Shown here: in pieces, positions 15,161-23,324 of the stretch
How the letters are laid out: every line of letters begins with the position of its first letter
How positions within the stretch are numbered: position 1 is the stretch's first letter
Origin: RGIG4140 sp045532865
GTDB taxonomy: Bacteria > Pseudomonadota > Alphaproteobacteria > CAAHEQ01 > UBA3637
Direction of reading: 5' to 3'
DNA length: 26,567 nt
Assembly (NCBI GenBank): GCA_045532865.1
Contig: JAZSGT010000029.1
Location: forward strand, 1 to 26,567
Notes under the pieces: generated by a model
The model's database searches: none
The model's input: the letters and a program-made list of their open reading frames with translations, nothing else
What the model was told of the DNA's origin: nothing
Translations under genes and position numbers: made by a program

Positions 15161-16057
15161 TTATTTTTTCTTTCTTTTTCTCAAAAAAGAGCGTTTTTCT
15201 TTTTCTTGTTTTTTACGCTTATTAAATTTTGTAATTTTAACTTTTTTAATATGTCTTGCATCAACATCTAAAACTTGGAATACAATTCCTGAAGAGTGTT
15301 CCACTTTTTCACCCACACGTGGCAACCTACCTGCTAAATGAAAAACAAGTCCTCCAACAGAATCAACAAATTCCTCTCGTTCTTCTTTAGTCATAAAAGG
15401 ACCTATCATTTTTTCTAAATCCTTAAGCAAAATCCGAGCATCAGCTTGAATAACACTGTTACCAATTCTATGCAAAACAGGAGCCTCATCCAAAGCATCA
15501 TGCTCATCTTCAATTTCACCCACAATTTCTTCAAGCAAATCTTCAAGTGTAATTAAACCATCTGTCCCACCATATTCATCAATAATAATCGCCATTTGTG
15601 CTTTTTTTGCTTGCATTTCTCTTAATAAATCCAAAGCACGTACTGACGGTGGCACAAATAAAATGCTTCCTGTCATAAGTTTTTTAACAGAAATTTCTTC
15701 TTCCTCCATCATAGCACACAAAATATCTTTTACATGGATAACACCGATAATATTATCCAACGTATGCTCAAAAACAGGTAATCTTGTGAATTTTTCTTCC
15801 GTCATCAATCGTTTTAATTCTTCATATGAAGCATCAACACTGATTCCTGTAATATCAATCGTTGGAATACGAATTTCACCAGCACGTACATCTCTTAATC
15901 TAAAAAGATTTTTTAAAAGACCAAGCTCATCTGGATCAACCAAAACTTTATCCCCACGTTCTACACGTTCATCCATAATTTCTTCAATTGTTTCTAAAAC
16001 TTTTTCTTCCTCTGACGGTCTAACAAATATTGATTTTATTTTTGAAAACAGTGTCAT
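15161..16057 (-). CDS. corC: CorC/HlyC-family CBS-domain protein
   Basis: A 298-residue cytosolic protein of the HlyC/CorC family. Two CBS domains span roughly residues 55-180, with RIPTIDITGIS, RLPVFEHTLDNIIGVIHVKD and MAIIIDEYGGTDGLITLEDLLEEIVGEI. A CorC/HlyC transporter-associated domain follows (about residues 195-275, including DSVGGLVFHLAGRLPRVGE). There is no DUF21 membrane domain. The C-terminus ends in about 25 highly basic residues. Members are linked to Mg/Co efflux or to hemolysin-like annotations, but their biochemical role is poorly defined. The start codon overlaps the ybeY stop by one base (TAATG). In most Alphaproteobacteria lnt follows corC; here mtaB follows instead. Confidence 0.9.
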   Translation of the reverse strand: MTLFSKIKSIFVRPSEEEKVLETIEEIMDERVERGDKVLVDPDELGLLKNLFRLRDVRAGEIRIPTIDITGISVDASYEELKRLMTEEKFTRLPVFEHTLDNIIGVIHVKDILCAMMEEEEISVKKLMTGSILFVPPSVRALDLLREMQAKKAQMAIIIDEYGGTDGLITLEDLLEEIVGEIEDEHDALDEAPVLHRIGNSVIQADARILLKDLEKMIGPFMTKEEREEFVDSVGGLVFHLAGRLPRVGEKVEHSSGIVFQVLDVDARHIKKVKITKFNKRKKQEKEKRSFLRKRKKK

Positions 16058-16521
16058 TATTCTACATCCTTATATGGGTTATCATAGCCAAGTAAATCCA
16101 TCAACTTAATTTCTAATTTTTCCATTTTTTGAGCTTCTTTTTCTTCTAAATGATCATATCCTTGTAAATGCAAAGCGCCATGAATAAGCAAATGTGCAAA
16201 ATGTGCTTCAAATGTTTTATTTTGATTTTTTGCCTCTTTTAAAACAGTGTCATATGCAACAACAATATCCCCTGCTAACCACAAAAAACCTTCAGAAGGG
16301 ATATTACCTGTTTCAAACGACAACACATTTGTTGGCATATCTTTTCCACGATATTGATAGTTTAATTGATGAACAAAAGGGTCATCAGCTAAAACCAATG
16401 ACACCTCTGCAGGTCTATAACTATGCCAAGCTGTTTGAATAACTTTCCTACAAAAAGCATGCAATTTTTTCACACGCCTTGAGTATCTTTTATCCATTTG
16501 TTGAATACATATATCTGGCAT
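16057..16521 (-). CDS. ybeY: endoribonuclease YbeY
   Basis: A 154-residue zinc-dependent endoribonuclease needed for 16S rRNA 3'-end maturation and ribosome quality control. The signature metal site HGALHLQGYDH is at about residues 114-124, and the upstream RGKDMPTNVLSFETG segment is typical. Length is normal for the family (about 155). It begins 3 bases after the phoH stop and overlaps corC by one base, so the three are translationally linked. The phoH-ybeY-corC order is conserved across proteobacteria. Confidence 0.95.
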   Translation of the reverse strand: MPDICIQQMDKRYSRRVKKLHAFCRKVIQTAWHSYRPAEVSLVLADDPFVHQLNYQYRGKDMPTNVLSFETGNIPSEGFLWLAGDIVVAYDTVLKEAKNQNKTFEAHFAHLLIHGALHLQGYDHLEEKEAQKMEKLEIKLMDLLGYDNPYKDVE

Positions 16522-16524
16522 TAT

Positions 16525-17223
16525 TTATTTGCTTTCAGAGTTCGCCTTATCATAAGCTTTAACAATTTTTGAAACAAGCCCATGACGCACAACATCTTTT
16601 TCTGAGAATTCAACAAAACCTATTCCAGAAACCTTCTTCAAAATTTTAACAGCATCTAACAAACCAGACACCGTTCCCCGTGGTAAGTCTGTTTGCGTTA
16701 AGTCCCCATTAATAATCATGCGAGAACCTTCACCCAAACGGGTTAAAAACATTTTCATTTGCATAGGTGTTGTATTTTGAGCTTCATCTAAAATAACAAC
16801 AGAATGGCTCAATGTTCTTCCACGCATATAAGCAAGTGGAGCTACCTCAATTTCACCATTTTCAAGTTTTTTATCAACCATATCTGCTGGCAACATTTCA
16901 TATAAAGCATCATAAAGAGGTCTTAAATATGGGTCAATCTTTTCTTTTAAATTACCAGGCAAAAAACCAAGATTTTCACCTGCTTCAACAGCAGGACGTG
17001 TTAAAATAATACGATCTACCTTTCCTTCAAGCATTGAAGATACAGCCTTGGCAACAGCTAAAAAAGTTTTACCCGTACCAGCAGGACCTAAACCAAAAAC
17101 CATTTCATATTTATTCATTGCTTCAATAAAAGCACCTTGCGTTTCAGTTCTTGGATTAATGTGTCTTTTTTTTGTTTTTAATGTCAAATCTGAAGCTGCA
17201 TAAACATCTTGTTCCATTTGCAT
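16525..17223 (-). CDS. phoH: short PhoH-family ATPase (YbeZ type)
   Basis: A 232-residue P-loop ATPase/RNA-helicase-like protein that works with YbeY in rRNA processing. The Walker A motif GLGPAGTGKTFLA is at about residues 44-56. RPAVEAGENLGFLPG, the VVILDEAQNT Walker B region, TRLGEGSRMIINGD and FSEKDVVRHGLV all match PhoH/YbeZ. The protein begins only about 43 residues before the P-loop, whereas proteobacterial YbeZ/PhoH proteins are usually 320-350 residues with an N-terminal extra domain. AAAGGA lies upstream of the ATG and only 71 bases separate it from miaB, so the short form looks real rather than a misplaced start. Its own promoter is visible at 17259-17287. Confidence 0.9.
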   Translation of the reverse strand: MQMEQDVYAASDLTLKTKKRHINPRTETQGAFIEAMNKYEMVFGLGPAGTGKTFLAVAKAVSSMLEGKVDRIILTRPAVEAGENLGFLPGNLKEKIDPYLRPLYDALYEMLPADMVDKKLENGEIEVAPLAYMRGRTLSHSVVILDEAQNTTPMQMKMFLTRLGEGSRMIINGDLTQTDLPRGTVSGLLDAVKILKKVSGIGFVEFSEKDVVRHGLVSKIVKAYDKANSESK

Positions 17224-17258
17224 TGAAAAATCCTTTCATTTATTTAACAGTGACTTAT

Positions 17259-17287
17259 CTTATACCACGATAAAAAACTTTTTACAA
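17259..17287 (-). promoter_or_regulatory. promoter of phoH-ybeY-corC-mtaB-ftsY operon
   Basis: Minus strand TTGTAA (17282-17287), a 17-base spacer ending GTGG, and TATAAG (17259-17264) form an extended -10 promoter in the 71-base gap between miaB and phoH. It would start the downstream run of closely spaced or overlapping genes. Confidence 0.5.
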
Positions 17288-17294
17288 GAGATAT

Positions 17295-18623
17295 CTAGTC
17301 AACCTTAACACCTGTTAAAGAGGTTGCAGAGGCATCTGTAATTTCAAGCATAACAATTTGATTTAAATACTCATCAGGCAATGAAACATGAGTTCCTTGC
17401 AAATAAGGTGTATATCCAACCAATTGCCCCGATTTTTTACCTCGTTCTGTTAAAAGAACTGGGAGAATTTTTCCAATAGTTTGTGTATTAAATTCTTGTT
17501 GTTGTTTTAAAAGTTCTGCTTGCAAAATCATCAAGCGCTTTGTTTTAACATCTTCCGGCACTTGGTTTTTCATCAATGCAGCAGGGGTTCCTGGACGAGG
17601 ACTGTATTTAAACGAAAATGAACTTGCATAACGTACACGTTTAACAACTTCCATTGTTTGCATAAAATCATCATCTGTCTCACCTGGAAAACCCACAATA
17701 AAATCTGAAGAAACAGCAATATCAGGTCTTGCTTTTCTGAACATTGCAACAATTTCTTCGTAACTTTTAGCTGTATATTGTCTATTCATTGCTTTTAAAA
17801 TAGTATCGCTTCCAGATTGAATTGGCAAATGAATATAAGGCATCAATTTGCTTAAATTTGCATGAGCATCTACCAAATTTTGCGTAATCTTAGATGGATA
17901 TGAAGTTGTATAACGAATGCGTTCCAACCCTTCAATTTCAGCCAATTGATTAATCAAATCACCCAAATCTGAAGCACCATCTCCATGCCAACAATTCACA
18001 TTTTGCCCTAAAAGCATAATTTCTTTTGCGCCAGTAGCAACCAACTCTTTTGCCTCTTTTAAAATATCAACTGCTGGACGCGAATATTCACACCCACGTG
18101 TATATGGAACGACACAATAGGTGCAAAAATTATCACACCCTTCTTGAACAGCTAAAAAACTACTTGCTGAAGTTGCTTTTGTTTTTGGCAAATAATCAAA
18201 TTTTGAATCAGCCGGAAAATCAGCCAACAAAATACGACCATTTTTGCGATTATAAGTAGCCACAAGCTCTGGTAACCGGTGATAATTTTGTGGTCCTAAT
18301 GCAATATCCACCGGATGAGAACGCTTCAAAATTTCAGCACCTTCTGCTTGTACAACACATCCACAAACAACAATCAAAGTATCTTTACCCTCTTGTTTGC
18401 GTGCTGTTTTAAATTCATTTAAACGACCAATTTCAGAAAATAATTTTTCTGATGCTTTTTCACGAATATGACATGTGTTTAACAATAAAATATCAGCTTC
18501 ACTTGGATCGCTTGTTTCTTGATACCCGTGAACAGCCATAGCGTCACGCATACGTGCTGAATCATATGCATTCATTTGACAACCAAATGTTTTTATATAA
18601 ATTTTTTTCAAATCAAACTCCAT
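17295..18623 (-). CDS. miaB: tRNA i6A37 methylthiotransferase MiaB
   Basis: A 442-residue radical SAM enzyme that converts i6A37 to ms2i6A37 in UNN-decoding tRNAs. The N-terminal motif IKTFGCQMNAYDS, LLNTCHIREKASEK and VVCGCVVQAEG supply the auxiliary-cluster cysteines. The radical SAM motif is GCDNFCTYCVVPYTRG near residue 161. HLPIQSGSD, FIVGFPGETD and a C-terminal TRAM domain follow. Length is typical (about 440-470). The ATG at 18623 starts 1 base after the stop of the Sel1-like gene, so expression probably depends on the promoter upstream of the zinc-ribbon gene at 20278. Confidence 0.96.
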   Translation of the reverse strand: MEFDLKKIYIKTFGCQMNAYDSARMRDAMAVHGYQETSDPSEADILLLNTCHIREKASEKLFSEIGRLNEFKTARKQEGKDTLIVVCGCVVQAEGAEILKRSHPVDIALGPQNYHRLPELVATYNRKNGRILLADFPADSKFDYLPKTKATSASSFLAVQEGCDNFCTYCVVPYTRGCEYSRPAVDILKEAKELVATGAKEIMLLGQNVNCWHGDGASDLGDLINQLAEIEGLERIRYTTSYPSKITQNLVDAHANLSKLMPYIHLPIQSGSDTILKAMNRQYTAKSYEEIVAMFRKARPDIAVSSDFIVGFPGETDDDFMQTMEVVKRVRYASSFSFKYSPRPGTPAALMKNQVPEDVKTKRLMILQAELLKQQQEFNTQTIGKILPVLLTERGKKSGQLVGYTPYLQGTHVSLPDEYLNQIVMLEITDASATSLTGVKVD

Positions 18624-18624
18624 A

Positions 18625-19344
18625 CTATTTTAAATACGTTTGTATTTTTTCTCTTAACTTAGATAATTCTTGTTTACGTAAAAACGGATCTGCTTTTCCT
18701 TTTGAAGGATAAAGAACATTTTTAAATTTTTCATATTCATCAAATGATAAAACCTCTTTTGCTGTTTCCATCATTTTCCGTTGTTTCCATTGAACACCTT
18801 GTCTTATTAATTCTCTTTTTCTTTGTTCATCAATCTGATACGATTTTAACAAAGAAAGAGCCTCATTCGAAGATTTTGTATTTGTTGGATAATACCATTT
18901 TTGTTCGGATGACTCTGCGGCCAAAGTTAACAAAACAAATGGATGCAAAACCTCACCTTTAAACCCTGATGTTGTATCATTTTCCAAGGCGAGCTTTATC
19001 TGTTTCATATAAGAAAGAACCTTTTCTCGTCCCTCAGTTGTTTCATCCATTTCAAGCAACAATTTTGCCAAACGTGTTTGAGCAACTGCATTGCCATTAT
19101 CAGCAGACAAATGTAAAAATAAAAGTGTTTTTATTTCGTCCTTTTCTACATTTTTTGCACCGTTATAATAAATATCTGCCAACTTTAATTGAGCCTCATC
19201 ATCATTTTCAATAATCGCACAATTTTGATAAGAAGGAATAGACGCCTTTACACTTTGTTGATAAACATTATCCCCTGCATCACACGCAGCAAAAACAGAC
19301 GAAGAAACTATAAATGAAAGCAAAAAAATGATAAATTTATTCAT
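18625..19344 (-). CDS. exported Sel1-like repeat protein
   Basis: A 239-residue protein with a clear signal peptide (MNKFIIFLLSFIVSSSVFA, cleavage after about residue 19), so it is periplasmic or secreted. Residues about 45-105 form Sel1/TPR-like helical repeats: AQLKLADIYYNG, KDEIKTLLFLHLSADNGN and AVAQTRLAKLL. The C-terminal half is charged and helical with no recognised domain. I place the start at the ATG at 19344, with GAGG 9 bases upstream; it overlaps the stop of the upstream zinc-ribbon gene by 8 bases. Sel1 repeats mediate protein contacts, often in envelope assembly or signalling, but no partner is evident here. Confidence 0.82.
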   Translation of the reverse strand: MNKFIIFLLSFIVSSSVFAACDAGDNVYQQSVKASIPSYQNCAIIENDDEAQLKLADIYYNGAKNVEKDEIKTLLFLHLSADNGNAVAQTRLAKLLLEMDETTEGREKVLSYMKQIKLALENDTTSGFKGEVLHPFVLLTLAAESSEQKWYYPTNTKSSNEALSLLKSYQIDEQRKRELIRQGVQWKQRKMMETAKEVLSFDEYEKFKNVLYPSKGKADPFLRKQELSKLREKIQTYLK

Positions 19345-20278
19345 CAAAAACAACCTCTATTTTTGAAACTGATTTTGGTGATGGAACAACAGCTGTTTCA
19401 AACAAAATTTCAGAATTTCCTTCCACTGTTTTTTCGTTAAAAACAACTCTTTTACGTGCAACGATATTATCTTCATCATCATAAATAACAGCTTTTGTTT
19501 CAACAAGTGGACACCCCTTTAATGAGGTATTTACAACAGCCCCTCGAATAAGCAAACGTTCAACACCTACTTCATTTAAACCAATTTCATATCCAATATT
19601 TTGAACTGATAAAGATGATAAACATGTTTTTGAATCTTGATCCTCATTAAAAACAACACTTGGCTCAACTTGATCAACAACTGCCAACTGCTCAGCAGGA
19701 GTTAAAACAACATTCTCACTTTGTATTGGTAAAAATTTTTCTTCCAAAGGTTTTACTGGGCTTGGAACTTTTTTTTCAACCAAAAAAGGGGCTTTTTTCA
19801 CATCTTTTTTTACTTTTGTTTTATCTAACTGACTTAAAATCGCCGTATCAATTGAGTTAATTAAATAATCTTTTTGAAGATACGCAAAAAAACAAATCCC
19901 AGCACCAATTGAAAGCCACAACAATGTTCCTAATAACGATGATTTTTTATTTTCAACAGGCTTAAACTCTTCAGGAACAACACCTAATAAATTATCTTCT
20001 TTCGTCTCAGATTTATTTTCCAAATTCAAAGGTTCTGTAAATAATGCTGTTGGCAAACTTTCATTAAGAATGGTTAATGCATCTTTTTCTAATGAATCGT
20101 TTTTTACCTCTTGTTCCAAAGAAGTTGAAACAAACTCTTTTTTCACATCTTCACTTTTTGTTACCTTTTGCTCAAAATAATGACCACAAGCCGAACAATG
20201 GCATTTTTGATTTTCAAAAACATTAAGTTCATCAGAAATATGATACTTTGTAAAACATTTTGGGCAAATAATAAACAT
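19337..20278 (-). CDS. zinc-ribbon (MJ0042-type) membrane protein with DUF3426-like C-terminus
   Basis: A 313-residue protein. Residues 1-40 form an MJ0042-type zinc ribbon with paired cysteines CPKC and CSAC. A Glu/Lys-rich linker follows, then one membrane segment at about residues 115-135. A periplasmic part ends with a DUF3426-like beta domain (about residues 220-313), including LLIRGAVVNTSLKGC and AVIYDDEDNIVARKR. Genes of this architecture commonly sit divergently next to ftsE in Alphaproteobacteria, as here (87-base gap to ftsE). The role is not established; the zinc ribbon would face the cytoplasm. It leads the long minus-strand run and has a promoter at 20314-20342. Confidence 0.85.
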   Translation of the reverse strand: MFIICPKCFTKYHISDELNVFENQKCHCSACGHYFEQKVTKSEDVKKEFVSTSLEQEVKNDSLEKDALTILNESLPTALFTEPLNLENKSETKEDNLLGVVPEEFKPVENKKSSLLGTLLWLSIGAGICFFAYLQKDYLINSIDTAILSQLDKTKVKKDVKKAPFLVEKKVPSPVKPLEEKFLPIQSENVVLTPAEQLAVVDQVEPSVVFNEDQDSKTCLSSLSVQNIGYEIGLNEVGVERLLIRGAVVNTSLKGCPLVETKAVIYDDEDNIVARKRVVFNEKTVEGNSEILFETAVVPSPKSVSKIEVVFDE

Positions 20279-20313
20279 TTATCTTTTCCTTTTAAAAAAA
20301 ATAGTGTAAACAT

Positions 20314-20342
20314 AATATAAATGATTTTCAAAAAACTTACAA
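20314..20342 (-). promoter_or_regulatory. putative promoter of the zinc-ribbon gene operon
   Basis: Minus strand TTGTAA (20337-20342), a 17-base spacer and TATATT (20314-20319), about 35 bases upstream of the ATG at 20278, in the divergent gap with ftsE. Confidence 0.45.
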
Positions 20343-20364
20343 CTGTTTTTCTAGGGGATATTTC

Positions 20365-21075
20365 GTGTTTACATCAAATAAGTTATCTACACCAATTGCT
20401 GAGTTTAATGGCGTTTCATTTAAATACGCCACAGGACCTGAGGTATTAAAAGATATTCAGCTCACCTTAAACCCTGGATCATTCTATTTTATGACTGGGG
20501 AAAGTGGTGCTGGGAAAACATCACTTTTAAGCCTTTTATACCTAAACAATATGCCAACAAGAGGACGCATTCGTTTGTTTGGATATGCACTTGATACACT
20601 TAACAGAGAAGCAAAAGCGCAAATTCGCAGACAAATTGGCGTTGTTTTTCAAGATTATCGCCTATTAGACCACTTAAATGCATTTGATAATGTTGCCCTT
20701 CCCCTTCGCATTGCCGGCACAAAAGAACAAGATATCAAAAAACACGTTCGTGAATTACTTGCATGGGTTGGGCTTGAAAAACAACTTACAAAGTTTCCCC
20801 ATGAGCTTTCTGGTGGAGAAAAACAACGCGTTGCTATTGCACGAGCTGTTATTAACAGACCACGTTTATTACTTGCTGATGAACCAACAGGCAATGTAGA
20901 TGATGCTATGGCAAAACGTTTGATTTATTTGTTTTTAGAATTAAATAAACTTGGAACAACAACCGTCATTGCCACACACAATCACAATCTAATCAAGCAT
21001 TTTGGTTTTCCAAGACTTCATTTATCTCATGGCAAAATTGAACCCGTTGAAAAAAACACATCAAACAAAGGTTAA
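20365..21075 (+). CDS. ftsE: cell division ATP-binding protein FtsE
   Basis: A 236-residue ABC ATPase that, with FtsX, activates peptidoglycan hydrolases at the division septum. Walker A GESGAGKTSL is near residue 45, the Q-loop is VVFQDYRLLDH, the signature is LSGGEKQRVAIARA, and Walker B is LLLADEPTGNVD. The N-terminus has about eight residues beyond a typical FtsE. The start codon is GTG, supported by AGGGGA a few bases upstream. ftsX follows after 13 bases. Confidence 0.95.
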   Translation: MFTSNKLSTPIAEFNGVSFKYATGPEVLKDIQLTLNPGSFYFMTGESGAGKTSLLSLLYLNNMPTRGRIRLFGYALDTLNREAKAQIRRQIGVVFQDYRLLDHLNAFDNVALPLRIAGTKEQDIKKHVRELLAWVGLEKQLTKFPHELSGGEKQRVAIARAVINRPRLLLADEPTGNVDDAMAKRLIYLFLELNKLGTTTVIATHNHNLIKHFGFPRLHLSHGKIEPVEKNTSNKG

Positions 21076-21088
21076 TTAAGGTAGAAAT

Positions 21089-21982
21089 ATGAAAAAAAGC
21101 GCTGACATCCCGTTTTCTTCTGACTCGTCAAAATTTTTCATCCCCTGGCTGAGTATGTTTATGGTTTTTATTGCAACACTTATTTTATCTGTTGCAATTG
21201 TCGTGTATTCTTCTGTTCAATCATGGACGGATAATATTTCTGGGTCATTGACTGTTCAAATTCCAACCTATACAGAAAAAGGGGAAAGCAGGGAAGAAAA
21301 AATTACTACTGATATTGAAATGGCTCTTACACTATTGCGTTCAAGCGATGGAATTACAGGCGCCAGTTTATTATCAGACGACCAAGTCAGCACATTAATG
21401 GAACCTTGGATTGGACAAAGCAATTCCATGATGGAACTCCCTCTTCCAAAAATCATTGATGTCAATGTTGATTCAAAAAATTTTCCTAATATTGCACAAT
21501 TAAAAGCTGATCTTTATGAACAAGTTCCTGAGGCTATATTAGACAGCCATCGTGCCGCATTAGATGAACTCGTTTTATTCTTTGAAAACATGGTTAACTT
21601 GATTGCTTTTATTTTAATTTTAATACTTATCACAACTGCAATTTCTGTTATTTATGTTACAAAATCAAGTTTATCAGTACATGAAAAAGTCATTGAACTG
21701 ATACATATGATGGGAGCAAGTGATTTTTACATCACCATTCAATTTGCAATGAGAAGTTTTAAATTAACACTTGTTGGCAGTTTAGTTGGTTTTATCCTTG
21801 CACTACCAATTATGGCTCTTTTTAATTACTTCTTATCACAAATGAATGGTAGTTTTGTTCTTGAAAGCAACCTAGGCATTTTACAATGGGGATTACTGGC
21901 TTGTGTTCCACTTTTAACCTCTGTTTTATCATTTTTAACAGCATATAGAACAGTATCAAAATCTCTTAAACAGATATTATAA
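21089..21982 (+). CDS. ftsX: cell division protein FtsX
   Basis: A 297-residue FtsX with the family topology. A first membrane segment (about residues 19-41) is followed by a periplasmic domain (to about residue 160) that would contact hydrolase activators. Three more membrane segments follow (about 168-192, 228-250 and 263-290). The cytoplasmic stretch KVIELIHMMGASDFYI between the second and third segments is the conserved coupling region for FtsE. It lies between ftsE and a DUF218 gene that overlaps its stop by one base (TAATG). Confidence 0.93.
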   Translation: MKKSADIPFSSDSSKFFIPWLSMFMVFIATLILSVAIVVYSSVQSWTDNISGSLTVQIPTYTEKGESREEKITTDIEMALTLLRSSDGITGASLLSDDQVSTLMEPWIGQSNSMMELPLPKIIDVNVDSKNFPNIAQLKADLYEQVPEAILDSHRAALDELVLFFENMVNLIAFILILILITTAISVIYVTKSSLSVHEKVIELIHMMGASDFYITIQFAMRSFKLTLVGSLVGFILALPIMALFNYFLSQMNGSFVLESNLGILQWGLLACVPLLTSVLSFLTAYRTVSKSLKQIL

Positions 21983-22563
21983 TGACAAAAAAATTACTCA
22001 ACTTAGCCATTTATTTTTCATCTTTAGCTCTTATGCTTTGGATTATCGGCTTTGTTGTTTTTTGTTTATACGCCTTATCATTTAGATTTGTTCCGGAAAA
22101 ACACAGCGATGCTATTGTTGTTTTAACTGGTGGCACAAATAGGATTAAAACAGGTCTTTCTCTTATGCAAAAAATGAATGCTGAATATATGCTCATTTCT
22201 GGCGTGAACAAAAATGTTAAACAAACAGAGCTTTTTCCAAACATGGATGAAAAAGAATTGAAAAAAATCACACTTGGATACGAAGCTCTTGATACAGTTG
22301 GAAATGCACAAGAAATTAAATCATGGATTAAAGAAAAAGAAATTAAATCTATTTTAATTGTTACAAGTTTCTATCATATGCCTCGCAGTATTTTTGAAAT
22401 TAAAAAAGTTGTCAAGAATGTTCGAATCATGCCTTGGACTGTTTTTCCACAATCATTTAACGAATCTGTTGATTGGATCAAAACAAAATACGCTTGGCTT
22501 TTATTCACAGAATATCACAAATACATTTTTGTTCAGTTAAAATATTTAATAAGAAAGGACTAA
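21982..22563 (+). CDS. DUF218 (YdcF/ElyC/SanA-type) membrane protein
   Basis: A 193-residue protein with one N-terminal membrane anchor (about residues 8-34) and a DUF218 domain. The typical DAIVVLTGG motif starts near residue 48, GNAQEIKSW is near residue 108, and ILIVTSFYHMPRS is near residue 127. Related proteins ElyC and SanA affect envelope and peptidoglycan integrity in enterobacteria; the enzymatic reaction is not established. Its start codon overlaps the ftsX stop, and plsC starts 2 bases after its end. This ftsEX-DUF218-plsC arrangement is recurrent in Alphaproteobacteria. Confidence 0.88.
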   Translation: MTKKLLNLAIYFSSLALMLWIIGFVVFCLYALSFRFVPEKHSDAIVVLTGGTNRIKTGLSLMQKMNAEYMLISGVNKNVKQTELFPNMDEKELKKITLGYEALDTVGNAQEIKSWIKEKEIKSILIVTSFYHMPRSIFEIKKVVKNVRIMPWTVFPQSFNESVDWIKTKYAWLLFTEYHKYIFVQLKYLIRKD

Positions 22564-22565
22564 CA

Positions 22566-23324
22566 ATGAAAAACATCTATCAAGCTTCAAAAATAAGATC
22601 TTGGTGTTTTAATATATTTTTATATTTAGGCACATTTATTTTATGCATTTTATTTTTACCAACAATGTTTATGACAACAAAAGGATCAGGTTGTTTTCCA
22701 CGGATTTGGTCCAAAATTATGCGCAAAGCATTAAAAGTTATCTGCAATATCGAAATTGAAATAAAAGGACTTGAAAATTTACCAAAAAAACCAGGATATA
22801 TTGTTGCATCCAAACATCAATCTGCCATGGAAACCGTTCTTTTCCATGGTATCATTCCAAACCTTTTCTATGTATTAAAAAGAGAATTACTCTTTTTACC
22901 TTTAGCTGGGTTATATTTTTTAAAAACAGGCTGTATTGCCATTGACCGAAAAGGTGGTACAAAAACCATGCGTAAAATGGTTACAGGTGTTAAAAAGAAT
23001 TTAGCTCGTGGTATGAATTTAACCATCTTTCCAGAAGGGACAAGAAAAGCTCCTGGTAGCAAAGATCCATATGCTCCTGGCGTGGCCTTTTTGTATGAAC
23101 AATGTGGAGCCCCAATTGTTCCCGTTGCACTCAATACAGGTTACTGCTGGGGTAGAAATCAAAAACTCAAAACACCCGGGATTGTTACAATTTCATTTTT
23201 ACCACCAATTGAACCTGGCCACAACAAAAGAGAGTTTATGAAAGAGCTTTATGATGCAATTGAAACAGAACAAGATAAACTTGTTCATCCAACGGAACTT
23301 TTAATACAAAGAGAAAAAAAATGA
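22566..23324 (+). CDS. plsC: 1-acyl-sn-glycerol-3-phosphate acyltransferase (PlsC-like)
   Basis: A 252-residue membrane-bound acyltransferase that makes phosphatidic acid from lysophosphatidic acid. An N-terminal hydrophobic segment (about residues 14-37) is followed by the acyltransferase motifs. Motif I is KHQSAMET, with Glu where the canonical HX4D has Asp; as I recall this variant is common in alphaproteobacterial PlsC. Motif II is around CIAIDRKGG, motif III is FPEGTRKAPG and motif IV is VPVALNTG. The ATG at 22566 is preceded by AAAGGA, so an earlier in-frame methionine inside the DUF218 gene is rejected. Its stop overlaps the anmK start by 4 bases (ATGA). Confidence 0.92.
   Translation: MKNIYQASKIRSWCFNIFLYLGTFILCILFLPTMFMTTKGSGCFPRIWSKIMRKALKVICNIEIEIKGLENLPKKPGYIVASKHQSAMETVLFHGIIPNLFYVLKRELLFLPLAGLYFLKTGCIAIDRKGGTKTMRKMVTGVKKNLARGMNLTIFPEGTRKAPGSKDPYAPGVAFLYEQCGAPIVPVALNTGYCWGRNQKLKTPGIVTISFLPPIEPGHNKREFMKELYDAIETEQDKLVHPTELLIQREKK

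Noticed and set aside
22473..22565. An earlier plsC start that would add 31 residues
   Set aside because: The extension lies inside the DUF218 gene, has no acyltransferase character, and the ATG at 22566 has AAAGGA at the right distance.
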